From Nostoc favosum CHAB5714 (GTDB lineage: Bacteria; Cyanobacteriota; Cyanobacteriia; Cyanobacteriales; Nostocaceae), in contig NZ_JAIVFQ010000034.1 of assembly GCF_020829495.1 (NCBI RefSeq), forward strand, positions 1-64,000: DNA of 64,000 bases, written 5' to 3'. Of this stretch, positions 28,438 through 39,900 are shown one piece after another. A program made the position numbers and the translations under genes. The notes beneath the pieces are model-generated. The model worked only from the letters and a program-made list of their open reading frames with translations, was not told the origin of the DNA and made no database searches. The first letter of the stretch is position 1. Every line of letters starts with the position of its first letter.

Positions 28438-29319
28438 TTAAGAAACATAATTTAAATACGATTTATAAAATTTGAATATTACTTGAGGGGGTATTTTAAA
28501 TACTAATCCCATAGCAAGTAACAAGTTATAGTATGAGTTTTGGATGGGCATACCTTTGAAACTAGCTGATAGAGCATTCAAAGAGCTTTTTCTTGTGTGC
28601 CAATCAATATTAAAAGAAATCGACATATCTAAGCTTCTAACATGATGCAATGTCCCAGATGGCATATATAAAATCTCACCAGGATTAACGATAAACTTAA
28701 TTGGACTGGCATTTTTATATTCAGGATATTTATTGAAGTCTGGATTTTCTGGATTCACAAGAAACCATCGCCAGCCTCTGCGATAACAATATTTGGCATC
28801 TTCAGGTAGTAGTATGGTAAATTGTTTGCGTCCAACAATTTGAAAGAAAATATTGTTAGTGAGTAGACAATCAAAATGTAGTGGAGTAATACTATTAGAA
28901 CAACCCAAGAAAAACTGACAATAACGCCACCACTTATCCCAGTACCATTCTGGTAAATAATCTAAAGGGAATGGTTGAGCATCTTCTATTAATGAAGGAA
29001 TTAAGCTAAATAAAGGTAGGTCGTGACAATATGGGGGTGAGGAATTATTTAGACAGTCAGCTTCATAATTTTCTATTAATCTTATATACTTTTCCATTGT
29101 TAGCCTACATACTTCAATCCCTCCATCACTAAATCTTTTAGCGTAAATATTCAGAGATGGTGATAATTGTTTGAAGTATTTTAATGACCATTGACTAAAG
29201 CCATTCCAGCTAGGAATAACTCCAGAAATTATGACAGGTTTTCCTTGACCAACATAATTTTTTGTAAATTCATGACTTGAAAGCTTGTATCTTCTTTCAA
29301 TTTCATCTAATACTATCAT
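28438..29319 (-). CDS. JmjC/cupin_8-type Fe(II)/2-oxoglutarate dioxygenase
   Basis: A 293-residue JmjC-like (cupin_8) protein. The iron facial triad is visible as HFD (His148, Asp150) in ITPLHFDCLLTNN and a distal histidine (His225) in YMPSGTLHHVRSL. The lysine in GRKQF, between them, is a plausible 2-oxoglutarate contact. The N terminus KPVIISGVIPSW is typical of the family. Small enzymes of this type hydroxylate amino-acid side chains or carrier-bound residues. Its ATG overlaps the stop of the HH-less condensation-like gene by 4 bp, so the two products are made together, and the Dab aminotransferase follows. I infer hydroxylation of a PCP-bound residue, probably Dab. The true substrate is unknown. 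Confidence 0.85.
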   Translation of the reverse strand: MIVLDEIERRYKLSSHEFTKNYVGQGKPVIISGVIPSWNGFSQWSLKYFKQLSPSLNIYAKRFSDGGIEVCRLTMEKYIRLIENYEADCLNNSSPPYCHDLPLFSLIPSLIEDAQPFPLDYLPEWYWDKWWRYCQFFLGCSNSITPLHFDCLLTNNIFFQIVGRKQFTILLPEDAKYCYRRGWRWFLVNPENPDFNKYPEYKNASPIKFIVNPGEILYMPSGTLHHVRSLDMSISFNIDWHTRKSSLNALSASFKGMPIQNSYYNLLLAMGLVFKIPPQVIFKFYKSYLNYVS

Positions 29320-30719
29320 GATTTGGATACTCCTAGAACTGATACTTCATTCTCTAAAATTGATGTGATTAATCGCTGTTTTTCTGTAGAAAACAATAAA
29401 TCTTTTATCTGTATGTTAGGGTCAGCGATAAACTGATGCAAAAGCATTTCAATATCTCTGAGTATCCCGATGATAGTACTAACATCAAACCTTCTAGAAT
29501 CATAGGAAAATGCTATTGATAATTCTTCCTCAGGATATATAACTAAAGCAAGAGGATAGTTACCTTTATAATATAATTTACCTAGCGTAAATCCTAAAAA
29601 CTCTTCCCAATAATCGTGTGTAAATTTTACATCTGGCAACTGTTCAATAACTACATGACTATCAAATAAATCTATGTCTCTTGGTATTTCGCTCCAATTA
29701 TGAATTTCTGTTAATGGAGTATATTCATACTTACGTGTCTCAGCTAGCTGAATCTGTAAATTTTGCATCCATGATAGCCAAGACTGGTTAGTTTCTACTT
29801 TCACACAAATTGGTAGTGTATTTACAAATACACCAGCTATTGATTCCGAACAATACAAATCTGTAGGACGGCCAGTGACGGTGCAACCATACATTACATC
29901 GCTTAACCTGCTATAGCGGCTAAGGAGGATAGCCCAGATACCATTAATTATTGTTGCTAAAGTGAGACGATATTTTTTTACCAAGGATTCTATCGTCCGT
30001 GTTTTTTCTGATGATATTTTGATTATTTCCTCATCGTATCTTTCTTCCTGAGAAGACGATTTATCAATCCTTTCTATATAAGTAAGGGGAGTTGGTCTTT
30101 TTACACCTTGTAATGTTTGCCGCCAAAAAATTTCGGTTTTAGCTATGTCCTGCTCCTGTAACCAATTAATGTAATCCCTATAAGGACGGGTAGGAGCTAA
30201 AGATATTTCTTTATTTTGAACAAGTGCTTCATAAATTTGCGCAAACTCATCCATTAGTAATGCACCAGTCCAACCATCTATGATTATAAAGTTATATGTC
30301 CAAATAAGCTGGTAGAAGTCATCAGTAAGGCGAATTAAAGATAGACGCATTAAGCATGGCCGTGATATGTCAAAGTTCAATTCACGATCGCTCTTAATAA
30401 AATTTTCCAATTTATTTTCTTGTTCGATTCTGTCTAGATTGCGCCAGTCATATTGATTTATCGATACTTTTACTTGTTTGTATACAACTTGTAGTGGGTT
30501 ATCAATCTCCTCCCAGTAAAATCCAGTGCGTAAAATAGTGTGTCGATCTACTAAAAACTGCCAAGATTTTTCAAAAATATCTGTATCAAGATTACGGACA
30601 GTATAGAGATGTTGAAAAAAGTATAGCTGCGATTCATTTTCCGCATACAAACAGTGGAATAAAATACCTTTTTCCAAAGGCGTAAGTTCATATATGTCTT
30701 CAATATTTTCCGTTTTCAT
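29316..30719 (-). CDS. Stand-alone condensation-like protein without HH (C*2)
   Basis: A 467-residue protein that is only a full-length condensation fold: N-lobe from DIYELTPLEKGILFHCLY, C-lobe with YGCTVTGRPTDL and VNTLPI. The active-site motif HHxxxDG reads NFIIIDG at residues 143-149, so both histidines, including the catalytic one, are lost while Asp-Gly stays. The rest of the fold is well preserved, which argues for a non-catalytic role rather than decay. Its start overlaps PKS D and its end overlaps the JmjC gene, both by 4 bp. HH-less C-like 'interface' domains are known in siderophore NRPSs, where they recruit trans-acting beta-hydroxylases. A similar scaffold role for the JmjC enzyme is my inference. 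Other options are a docking or gating C domain, or an unusual condensation site. Confidence 0.85.
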   Translation of the reverse strand: MKTENIEDIYELTPLEKGILFHCLYAENESQLYFFQHLYTVRNLDTDIFEKSWQFLVDRHTILRTGFYWEEIDNPLQVVYKQVKVSINQYDWRNLDRIEQENKLENFIKSDRELNFDISRPCLMRLSLIRLTDDFYQLIWTYNFIIIDGWTGALLMDEFAQIYEALVQNKEISLAPTRPYRDYINWLQEQDIAKTEIFWRQTLQGVKRPTPLTYIERIDKSSSQEERYDEEIIKISSEKTRTIESLVKKYRLTLATIINGIWAILLSRYSRLSDVMYGCTVTGRPTDLYCSESIAGVFVNTLPICVKVETNQSWLSWMQNLQIQLAETRKYEYTPLTEIHNWSEIPRDIDLFDSHVVIEQLPDVKFTHDYWEEFLGFTLGKLYYKGNYPLALVIYPEEELSIAFSYDSRRFDVSTIIGILRDIEMLLHQFIADPNIQIKDLLFSTEKQRLITSILENEVSVLGVSKS

Positions 30720-33700
30720 TTGTTTATTTTCTCAATCTTTTGGCTAATTTTTGTTATAAACTTATCCAATTTTTGCTTGTTTAAGTTAGCTTTTGGAAAG
30801 TCAGAGGGGGTATACATTACTGTTTCAACCGATTTACAGTGAATAATGAGAGAACGTATTGCTTCGATAAAATCATCGGACAAAGTTTCAATTGTTTCTC
30901 GGCGGTGAATAGACTTACTGTATCCCCAATGCAGTTGCAATTGTTCTTGAACGAAAATTGCATTAAGTTCTATTAAATAAATTCGGTTTTTAGGCTGACT
31001 GTAGTTGATGCCTTGAGAATTTTTGGGTAGAGCAAATAAAGACGAATCTGAAATCACTTGCTCATAGTGACCTAAGTAATTAAAACTCACTTCACTCTCA
31101 GGAAAAGCTCGCAGTTTTGATTGTATCTCTTGTTCGCAACCCAAGTACTGTAGTACACCGTAACCAATCCCATTATTAGAAATACCATGTAAATATTCTT
31201 TTATTGCTACTAATGAATCTCCCACTTCAGAGAATTCTGTTATATCTAAAATAGCTGGAAAACAAGTGCTTAATAAACCAACAGTACGGGACAGATTTAC
31301 ATCTTTGAATATTTTCTCTCTACTATTATCCCTGATATCAACCCGCAGTTTTCGTTCTCCCGTCCATTTTGCAAAAGCTTGCACCAAAGCTGTTAGTAAG
31401 ACATTATTAATTTGAGTATTATAGGCTTTGTGTATCTCGTCTAATAAAGCTTTTGTGTCTTGTTTGCTTAGACAAACTGATACGGTATCCCAATTAGCTA
31501 CTGTATTATCAGCTGTTGAATAGTCAACGGGTAAGCAGCTAAATGGTTTTTGCATCTCTTGGAGCCAATAATCCTGCTCTCGGATCATTTCTGAAGATTG
31601 AGCATACTTTTGGAGAGATTGTACCCACTGTATATATGAGATAGTATTAATTGGCAGATGTATTGTCTCGCCTTGACTAATTTGCTGATAAGCTGTTTGC
31701 AAGTCTTCTAGCAAAATTCGCCAAGAGATACTATCAACTGCAAGTTGATGAATGATAATTAGCAAGTAGCTAGTTTGTTGTGCCGCTAGGTCAAAGAATG
31801 CGAACCTTACAAGATGTCCCTCAAATAGGTTCAAACTCGCCTCTAATTCCGCAGCTTGTGACTCTATCGCGATTTTTTGCTCAATTTCTGACAGTGCCGA
31901 TAAACCTACTCGTTTTATTTCAATAGCATCATTGGAACTAGCATAAATTTGTTGCCAACCAGATTCTTTTTGGACAAAACGCAAGCGAAATACATCATGA
32001 TGTTCAATCAAATGCTGTAAAGCCTGCTCTAACAAATCGGGATTGCACACCTGCTGTATTTCCAGTAGTAAAGATTGGTTGCAATGATGTATATTTAGCT
32101 GATTCTGTTTAAGGAACCAATGTTGAATTGGTGTAAGGGGTAACTCTTTTGTTCCTAAACCCTGCTCCAGTTGATTAGTGTGGGTAATACATAAATTTGC
32201 TGCTAATTCATCAATTGTTTGATGTTTAAAAAGCTGCTCGGATCTGAACTTCAAATTTGCTTGGTTAGCTTTGGCAGCAATTTGAATCGCATTTACGGAA
32301 TGTCCTCCCAATTCAAAAAAGTTATCGTGGATACCTATTTGTTCGATACCTAAGATTTCTTGCCAAATATCAGCCAGCAATTGCTCGATTTCTTTTTCAG
32401 GAGCAACGTAATCATTAGCTAAATTAGGACGAGCATATTTTGCTTTGGAGGTATTGACTGAAGATAAATTTTTCTCTAGAAGAGCTAATTGCTGTTCCAA
32501 ATAATTGTTAGAAGTACTCTTCTGAATTAAAGCTTGCAGATATTGTGTCGATACAACAACTTGGGATAGGCTACAGGGCAAAACACGATTAAAAGCATCA
32601 ACACCTTCTTGAGGCAATATTCCTTTTTTTAGAGTTTCTTCACGACTCTGTTGAATTTCGCTTGGTATTACAGTCTTAACTGTCATCCCTATTTCTTGCC
32701 AACCATCCCAATTTATCGATACTGTGAATTGAGAAGATATAGAATTTTTATAGTGAGCATAAGCATCTAGAAAGGCATTGGCTGCACAATAATCTACCTG
32801 CCCAGTATCACCTAATATAGAGGTTATGGATGAAAAAAGCACAAAGAAATCCAGATATATACTCTTTAAAACCTCGTCCAATACTAATGTGCCTTTAACT
32901 TTTGGTGCTAATACATTGCTTGCCATATCCTGGGTTTTGAGTTGGATAATACCACTACCAGCAATACCAGCCGCATGAAGTACACCATTAATTTGACCAA
33001 ACTTTTGTAATGCTTGAGCAATTACTGCTTGCATTTCTTGAAAATTAGTCACATCGGCACTTTTGACCTCAACTTCTGCCCCTAATTCTTCAAGCGATCG
33101 CACTTTCTGTATCTTATTACTAACAGGATCTTGGCTATCATGATTTACTAACCATTGTTCCCACTCGGAGCGTTCAGGTAGTCCCCCTCGTCCAATTAGT
33201 ATTAACTTAGCTTTTACTGTCTTTGCTAGATGTTGTGCCAATAGCAAACCAATGTCACCCAGTCCCCCAGTAATTAAGTAAACTCCACTTTCCCTTAACT
33301 TAGTTTTGCCTGCAATAGAGTCATCTAAGGGTATAGCTTCAAAGCTTTGAGCCCAACGATGAGATCCACGGTAAGCAATGATCTCATTAGTCTGCTGTAA
33401 TGTTAATTCAGTTATAAGGTTATCTATGAGTTTCTCTGATAAATGGGTTTGAGCAGAATCTATTACTATATCAACACTACTGCAATTGATGTTTGGATAC
33501 TCTTGGGGAATTACCTTGCATGGTCCTAAGACTGTAGCCTTCTCTGGACATAAATTTTCATCTCCAGTGACATCATGTAGATTGGTGGTTACGACCATTA
33601 GCTTCAAAGAATTGGTAATATCTTGTCTTCCTATTGCTTGTGCTAGAAATAGAAGACTCCAGAAACCCAAATTTTGGGTTTCTTCAAAAAACTGATGCGA

Positions 33701-36700
33701 TGATTCTGTTTGTTCTATCACCTTATAGGAGGGTAAGGTAACGCTCCAAAAGTGAGCGATCGCATTTGGGTTTAAATCCAATCTGCTAAGTTCTGCTAGC
33801 AATGTATCATAATCATTACTGGTTTGAGGATTAATTGCGTAAGCGCGATCGCCTAACTTGTTAAAACGCTCTCCAATTACTACGGTTATGACATTATGAC
33901 CCTGTGATTCCAACTGCTCTACAACTTGCGAACCAACTCCAAGAGTATCAACAAAGACTAAACAACATAGTTTTTGTGATGATTTCGATGGTAAGTGGGG
34001 AGAACGCTTCCAGGAAGGAATATAAAACCAGTCGGCAATATTCGGTTTTTTGTGTAATGCCTGTTGTGCTTGCATAGCCAAGTTAGCTTCAGGATTGACA
34101 TCAATCCAGTAACGCTGACGCTCAAAAGGATATGTTGGTAAAGGGATGCGGACGCGTTGTTCATTGGCATAAAAACCAGACCAATCTACTTCTACCCCTG
34201 CCAGCCAAAGGCGACCCAATGTATTCATTAAAAAGGCAATATCTGACTGCTGCTCGTAGGAATGGCGCAGGGTGGGGAGCATCACCAATTTAGCTCTCTC
34301 CTCACCTTCTAGACATTGGGATGCGAAACTAATTAATGCTTGACCAGGGCCAACCTCTAATAAAATCGGATTGTCTTTTTGCCATAACTGTTGCACTCCC
34401 TGAGCAAAGCGTACTGCTTGACAGAGATGCTTTACCCAATAACTGGGATCTGTTGCTTGCTCTGCTGTAATCCATGTTCCTGTGACGTTAGAAATATAGG
34501 GAATTTTCGGGGGTTTCAGGCTAAATGTTTTGACTAAATCGCCAAATGCAGGTGCGATCGCCTCCATCATCACAGAATGGAAAGCGTGAGATGTCTGCAA
34601 ACGCTTACCAATTAAATTTTTCTCGCCCAGTTGTCGTTCCCATTCTTCCACCGCATCCTTAGCACCTGCAATCACACACAATGATGACCCGTTGATTGCA
34701 GACAAGGAAATATTTTCATTCAGGAGGGGCTGTATCTCTTCTTCTGAGAGGGGAACTGCCAGCATCGCCCCTTCTGGCAACTCGTCGATCATTTGGGATC
34801 TTCTAGCTACTAAGGTTAAAGCATCTTCTAGAGACAAAACCTCGGCTAGAGTTGCTGCTACATATTCGCCGATGCTGTAGCCAATCATCGCCACAGGACG
34901 AATCCCCCACGATATCCACAATTGAGCTAGAGCATATTCAACAACAAATATAGCTGGTTGGGTGAGAACAGTTTGATTTAGTAGAGATGTTGACTGCAAT
35001 GTCTCTGCATCTGCCTGTTCCTGACCACGACCTAACATTTTTCGCAAATCTAATCCACTTGAAGGGGTATCTTGTTTTTGCTTGCGATTGTCGCTATTTC
35101 TATTGGGATACAAGACATCTCGTAAATCCAGACCAAGGAAGGGTTTGAGGATTTCGCAACATTGGTCAACACAACCACTGAATGTTGGCTCATTTTGGTA
35201 AAGCTCAAGAGCCATATCAAGATAGTGAGTTCCCAGTCCAGAAAACATAAAGGCAATAGGGCGTTGCTGAGTTTTCTGAGTACTTGTAATAACTCGCCTT
35301 GGGTCTTGGAGTGCATTTACAGCATCTTGCACATCTCGACAGACAACCGTGCGCCGGTAGTCGAAAGCCCTGCGCCCAACCTGCAATGTGTAAGCCGCAT
35401 TGGCAAGGTTTAAATTGGGATGTTCTTGGAAATAGTCAACTAAATTTGCTGTTGCCGCTTCCAGTGCGGAACTGGTTTTGGCAGATAGCATTAATAATTG
35501 CCAAGGGCGAGAGGGGGGAGAAGTTTCCACAACCGGGGCTTCTTCGATAATTATATGGACATTTGTTCCCCCTAATCCCAGCGAATTCACTCCCGCACGT
35601 CGGGGAGTACCATTACTTTTCCACTCGGTAAGTTGGGTATTAACATAGAAAGGGCTGTTAGCAAAGTCTATCTCTGGGTTAGGTGTTTCAAAGTGCAAAC
35701 TTGGAGGTATTTGTTTGTGCTTCAGGGCTAGGACGGTTTTGATTAATCCCGTTACCCCAGCCGCAGCGTTCAAATGCCCAATGTTGGTTTTAACCGAACC
35801 AATGGAGCAGAAGCCTTTCTTTTGAGTACTTAAGCGGAAAGCTTGTGTTAAAGCAGCAATTTCAATTGGATCTCCTAAAGCTGTTCCGGTTCCATGAGCC
35901 TCAATATAAGTAATAGTCTCAGGTTCTACTTCGGCTACTAATTGGGCTGTTCTAATTGCTTTTGCTTGGGTGTCGATGCGGGGTGATGCATAGCTAACCT
36001 TTAATGAACCATCATTATTAGTAGCTGAACCTTTGATTACAGCATGAATTGTATCGCGATGTGAGAGAGCATCTTCTAATCGCTTTAATACTACAATGCC
36101 GACACCTTCGCCATCAACATAACCCTGTGCATTAGCATCAAATGCACGGCAGTGTCCATCAGGAGACAGTGTTCCCCCTTCATTATATATATATCCAGCT
36201 TTTCTTACTGCATCAACGTAAACACCACCAGCTAGAGCCATATCACATTCACCATTTAACAAGCTTTGACAAGCTAAATGGACAGCAACTAAGGATGTTG
36301 AACAAGCTGTTTGAACTGTATAACTAGGTCCAGTCAGATTAAGTTTATAAGAAGTACGTGTAGAAAGGAAATCTTTATCACAAGCTATAGCTAGTTGTTC
36401 TCCATCTACTGATATAGACTTTAGATTTGAATAAACGTTGAGCGGGTAGGAATATGAGCTAGCTCCTGCGAAAACACCTATTAAAGATTCCTCTATTCCA
36501 GATTTATATCCCGCATTCTCTAATGCTTCCCATGCACACTCCAAAAAAATGCGGTGCTGAGGGTCAGTGATTTCTGCTTCTCTGGGATTAAATCCAAAAA
36601 AAGAAGCATCAAATAATTCGCCATCTACTACACCACGTGCCTTAATATAATTTGGGGAACTTAGAAGCTCTCTATCTATTCCTGCTTTTAACAGTTCTTC

Positions 36701-36847
36701 ATCGCTGAAAAAAGAGATTGATTCTACGCAGTTTTGAAGATTATTCCAGAATTCATCAGTATTTTTGGCTCCAGGAAATCTTCCTGCTAATCCAATAATT
36801 GCTATTTCTGAACCATTAGTAGAAGTTGACGCTGTTGGAATACTCAT
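30716..36847 (-). CDS. PKS D: KS-AT-KR-NRPS-type carrier-inactive epimerase
   Basis: 2043 residues. The KS has TACSTSL, EAHGTG and KTNIGHLN. The AT is the variant type: FSGLGTHY, GYSIGEY (near 654) and an insert with GLDLRKMLGR; HAFH is kept. The KR is intact (TGGLGDIG near 1194, HAAG, YCAAN near 1349), so a hydroxyl is expected. The carrier (serine near 1514, GGHSVNAIQ, then QLFKHQTIDELAA) looks like an NRPS PCP rather than the ACPs of the other four PKS proteins. It is followed by an epimerization-type domain (about 1550-2000) from LPLTPIQHWF to TPSDFPKANLNKQ. That domain is dead by sequence: HHxxxDG reads HQLAVDS (1700-1706) and EGHGRE reads RDNSRE (1839-1844). An epimerase after a polyketide module has no obvious substrate. 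The stop overlaps C*2 by 4 bp. Confidence 0.92.
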   Translation of the reverse strand: MSIPTASTSTNGSEIAIIGLAGRFPGAKNTDEFWNNLQNCVESISFFSDEELLKAGIDRELLSSPNYIKARGVVDGELFDASFFGFNPREAEITDPQHRIFLECAWEALENAGYKSGIEESLIGVFAGASSYSYPLNVYSNLKSISVDGEQLAIACDKDFLSTRTSYKLNLTGPSYTVQTACSTSLVAVHLACQSLLNGECDMALAGGVYVDAVRKAGYIYNEGGTLSPDGHCRAFDANAQGYVDGEGVGIVVLKRLEDALSHRDTIHAVIKGSATNNDGSLKVSYASPRIDTQAKAIRTAQLVAEVEPETITYIEAHGTGTALGDPIEIAALTQAFRLSTQKKGFCSIGSVKTNIGHLNAAAGVTGLIKTVLALKHKQIPPSLHFETPNPEIDFANSPFYVNTQLTEWKSNGTPRRAGVNSLGLGGTNVHIIIEEAPVVETSPPSRPWQLLMLSAKTSSALEAATANLVDYFQEHPNLNLANAAYTLQVGRRAFDYRRTVVCRDVQDAVNALQDPRRVITSTQKTQQRPIAFMFSGLGTHYLDMALELYQNEPTFSGCVDQCCEILKPFLGLDLRDVLYPNRNSDNRKQKQDTPSSGLDLRKMLGRGQEQADAETLQSTSLLNQTVLTQPAIFVVEYALAQLWISWGIRPVAMIGYSIGEYVAATLAEVLSLEDALTLVARRSQMIDELPEGAMLAVPLSEEEIQPLLNENISLSAINGSSLCVIAGAKDAVEEWERQLGEKNLIGKRLQTSHAFHSVMMEAIAPAFGDLVKTFSLKPPKIPYISNVTGTWITAEQATDPSYWVKHLCQAVRFAQGVQQLWQKDNPILLEVGPGQALISFASQCLEGEERAKLVMLPTLRHSYEQQSDIAFLMNTLGRLWLAGVEVDWSGFYANEQRVRIPLPTYPFERQRYWIDVNPEANLAMQAQQALHKKPNIADWFYIPSWKRSPHLPSKSSQKLCCLVFVDTLGVGSQVVEQLESQGHNVITVVIGERFNKLGDRAYAINPQTSNDYDTLLAELSRLDLNPNAIAHFWSVTLPSYKVIEQTESSHQFFEETQNLGFWSLLFLAQAIGRQDITNSLKLMVVTTNLHDVTGDENLCPEKATVLGPCKVIPQEYPNINCSSVDIVIDSAQTHLSEKLIDNLITELTLQQTNEIIAYRGSHRWAQSFEAIPLDDSIAGKTKLRESGVYLITGGLGDIGLLLAQHLAKTVKAKLILIGRGGLPERSEWEQWLVNHDSQDPVSNKIQKVRSLEELGAEVEVKSADVTNFQEMQAVIAQALQKFGQINGVLHAAGIAGSGIIQLKTQDMASNVLAPKVKGTLVLDEVLKSIYLDFFVLFSSITSILGDTGQVDYCAANAFLDAYAHYKNSISSQFTVSINWDGWQEIGMTVKTVIPSEIQQSREETLKKGILPQEGVDAFNRVLPCSLSQVVVSTQYLQALIQKSTSNNYLEQQLALLEKNLSSVNTSKAKYARPNLANDYVAPEKEIEQLLADIWQEILGIEQIGIHDNFFELGGHSVNAIQIAAKANQANLKFRSEQLFKHQTIDELAANLCITHTNQLEQGLGTKELPLTPIQHWFLKQNQLNIHHCNQSLLLEIQQVCNPDLLEQALQHLIEHHDVFRLRFVQKESGWQQIYASSNDAIEIKRVGLSALSEIEQKIAIESQAAELEASLNLFEGHLVRFAFFDLAAQQTSYLLIIIHQLAVDSISWRILLEDLQTAYQQISQGETIHLPINTISYIQWVQSLQKYAQSSEMIREQDYWLQEMQKPFSCLPVDYSTADNTVANWDTVSVCLSKQDTKALLDEIHKAYNTQINNVLLTALVQAFAKWTGERKLRVDIRDNSREKIFKDVNLSRTVGLLSTCFPAILDITEFSEVGDSLVAIKEYLHGISNNGIGYGVLQYLGCEQEIQSKLRAFPESEVSFNYLGHYEQVISDSSLFALPKNSQGINYSQPKNRIYLIELNAIFVQEQLQLHWGYSKSIHRRETIETLSDDFIEAIRSLIIHCKSVETVMYTPSDFPKANLNKQKLDKFITKISQKIEKINK

Positions 36848-36964
36848 TGTCTTAATTATTCCTGGAATGTTATCAATACAATTATTTATTCAAACTTGTT
36901 GACTGAGCATATGCAACTTGAGGTAAATTGCAGATGACGAAACACCACTTAATCTTAATAAATC

Positions 36965-39900
36965 TTAGATATTCTCAATAGTTTTGATTTTTTGCAGACG
37001 CTTTCTTTGTTGAGCTTTTCCATCTGCAATTTTTTCGGGTATATTAGCCATCATATCATGAGACAGTTGTTTATTTTCGTTCTGTTCCAAAGAATTTGCT
37101 AAAGAGTTGATGGTTGGATATCTAAATAGGTCTAGGAGAGACAAGTTTCGTTTGAGCACTTCACGTAACTTGCTATTAACTTGAACTTGAAGCAATGAGT
37201 CACCACCAAGTTCAAAGAAATTATCGTAAATACCTATCTCTTGAATTCCCAGGATATTTTGCCAAACTTTGGCAATAGTTGCTTCTAATTCATTTCGAGG
37301 TGCTACATAATCATTTTGTAAATTAGGACGTGGATAACTTCTTGTTGAAGCATATTTATCTTCTAAAAATGCTAATCCTTCTTCCAGATTTTCATTATTT
37401 GAAAAATCCTGATTTCGTAAAGATTCAACTTTTATCCATTGCTGAATTCTTGCTTGTAAATCTCTAGTAGAAACAAGAATTTGACTCACTTCATTTAGCG
37501 TTAACAAACGTTCAAATACTTCTACACCAGCCTTAGAGGTGATCGGATATTTAGACAAATTTGCTTCAATATTTATATCTTGTTTTCCCCCTATTTCCCA
37601 ATCATCCCAGTTAACACTACTCCAACAGCAAGATTTAGTTTGGTTATGTTTGTGAACATAAGCATCCATAAAAATGTTAGCGGCAGAATAGGAAATAAAT
37701 CCTAAACCTCCTAAAATAGATGCTAAAGATGAAGTAAATTGACAAAAATCAAGGTCTTGTTGCTGTAAAACTTTTTCTAAAACAAATATTCCAAATACTT
37801 TGGAGTCAAATTGCAATTGAGCCAAGCGATAAGAAGTTTCTTCAATAGCGCAATGTGCTTCTTCGCTATTACCTGCTGCATAAATAACGCCGTTAATCGT
37901 ACCAAAGCGCTCATTTACTATTGCGATCGCTTTTTGCATTTGTTCTTCATTTGCCACATCGGCAGCGATCGCTAAAACCTCAGCACCCAAAGCCTCAATT
38001 TCTTGTACTTTGCGAATCTTATGGCTAATGCTATCCTCTTGATCGTGAGTTTCCAACCATTCTTGCCACTGGTCTTTTTCGGGAAGTCCCTTTCGTCCAA
38101 GCAGAACCAATTTCGCCTGGACAGTCTTTGCGAGATATTCCGCCAATACTAAACCAACACCTCCGAGTCCACCAGTGATTAGATAAACTCCTTGTTTCCT
38201 TAACTTAGTTTTACCAGTAATATTTTCATCTAAACGGATAGGCTCGTATGTTTGAACCCAGCGATGATTTTTGCGATAAGCAATTAAATTGTCAGTTGGC
38301 TGTGCTGTAAATTCGGCAAGTAGATAATCAATATGCTTTTGTGATGGCTTATGTCGCGATGCCAGCACAATATCAAAGCAACAGCAGCTAATATTAGGAT
38401 ATTCCTGGGGAATTACTTTGCACGGACTTAATATCGTTGCTTTCTCAGGACACAAAATCTCTGAACCAGTTACATCATGTACATTACTGGTGACAACCAT
38501 CAGTTTAATCGGCTCAGTGAGATTTTGCTGTCCCAAAGCCTGTGCTAAGAAGACAAGACTGTACAAACCGAGATTTTGATAATCTTCAAAAAACTGACGC
38601 TTTAAGTGTATCTGTCCGTCTGGCTCTTGGCGAGTTAAAGTATCGTCAGGTGTGATGGTCCAAAAGTGCGCTATCTGTTGTGGCTTCCAATCCTGCTCTT
38701 GCAGTCCTTGGAGTAAAGCATCATAGTCATCTTTTTGTTGGGGATTAATTGTGTATGTATGGTCGTCAAGTCTGGTAAATTGCTCTCCCAGCCCCACTAT
38801 TACCACATCCTGCCCCTTTTGTCTGAGTTGCTCGGCAATTTCAGAACCAACTCCGTATGTATCTACAAAAACTAACCAGTATGACTTTTGCTCTAGCAAT
38901 TCTCCCTTTTTGAGAAGCTCAAGTGGCGTAGATTCTTTCCAACGAGGAACGTAGAACCAATCAGCAATATCTGGCTTCCTACCTGAATTGGTCTGAGATA
39001 TCATTGCTAAAGTAGCATTTCTATTTACCTCAATCCAGTAACGTTGTCGTTCAAAAGGATATGTTGGTAAAGGAATACGATGACGGCGCTCATGAGTGTA
39101 AAAACCCGACCAATCTACTTTTACACCAAATAGCCACAGCTTACCTAAACTATTAAGTAAAAATGCCACATCAGACTCTTGCTCTTGAGGGTGGCGAAGT
39201 GATGTCAGCACTGGGGATTCTTCTTTTTGATGCTGTTTAACAAAAGTGCTTAACGTTCGTCCTGGCCCTACTTCCAAGAATAACGTTTCGGGTGTTTTCG
39301 CTAACTCAATAATTCCTTCGCAAAAACGTACAGGCTGTCTGAGATGTTGTACCCAATAATTAGGATCTGTTGCTTGGGCTGTTGTAATCCAAGTACCGCT
39401 GAGGTTGGATATAAAAGGAATTTTTGGGGGATTAAGTTTTAGTTTTTGTAAAAATTGGACGAAGGTTCCAATGATGGGTTCCATCATTTGAGAATGAAAA
39501 GCGTGGGAAGTATGCAAACGCCTACAGCTAACACCTATTTGTTGTAGTTCCTGTTGCAATTGCTCTATAGCTTCTGTGCAACCCGATACCACGCAGGAAC
39601 AAGGTGCATTGCTCGCTGCGAGAGATACTTCCTGCTCTAGCAGTTTTTGTACATCCTTTTCTGGAAGCCCAATCGAGAGCATAGAACCATCAGGCAACTG
39701 CTGCATTAGTTTTCCTCGCGTTGCCACTATTGCCAAGGCATCTTCTAAAGAAAAAACTCCAGCCAAAGTGGCAGCTACATATTCTCCTATACTGTGACCA
39801 ATCATCATCTCAGGGCGTACACCCCATGCCATCCACAACTTGGCTAAAGCATATTCAATTACAAACAGCGCTGGTTGAGTAATTGCTGTTTGTTGCAATT

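Noticed and set aside
28438-29319. JmjC-type protein as a histone or ribosomal hydroxylase
   Set aside because: The 4-bp overlap with the C* gene and the surrounding NRPS genes make a biosynthetic role much more likely, though the substrate is unproven.
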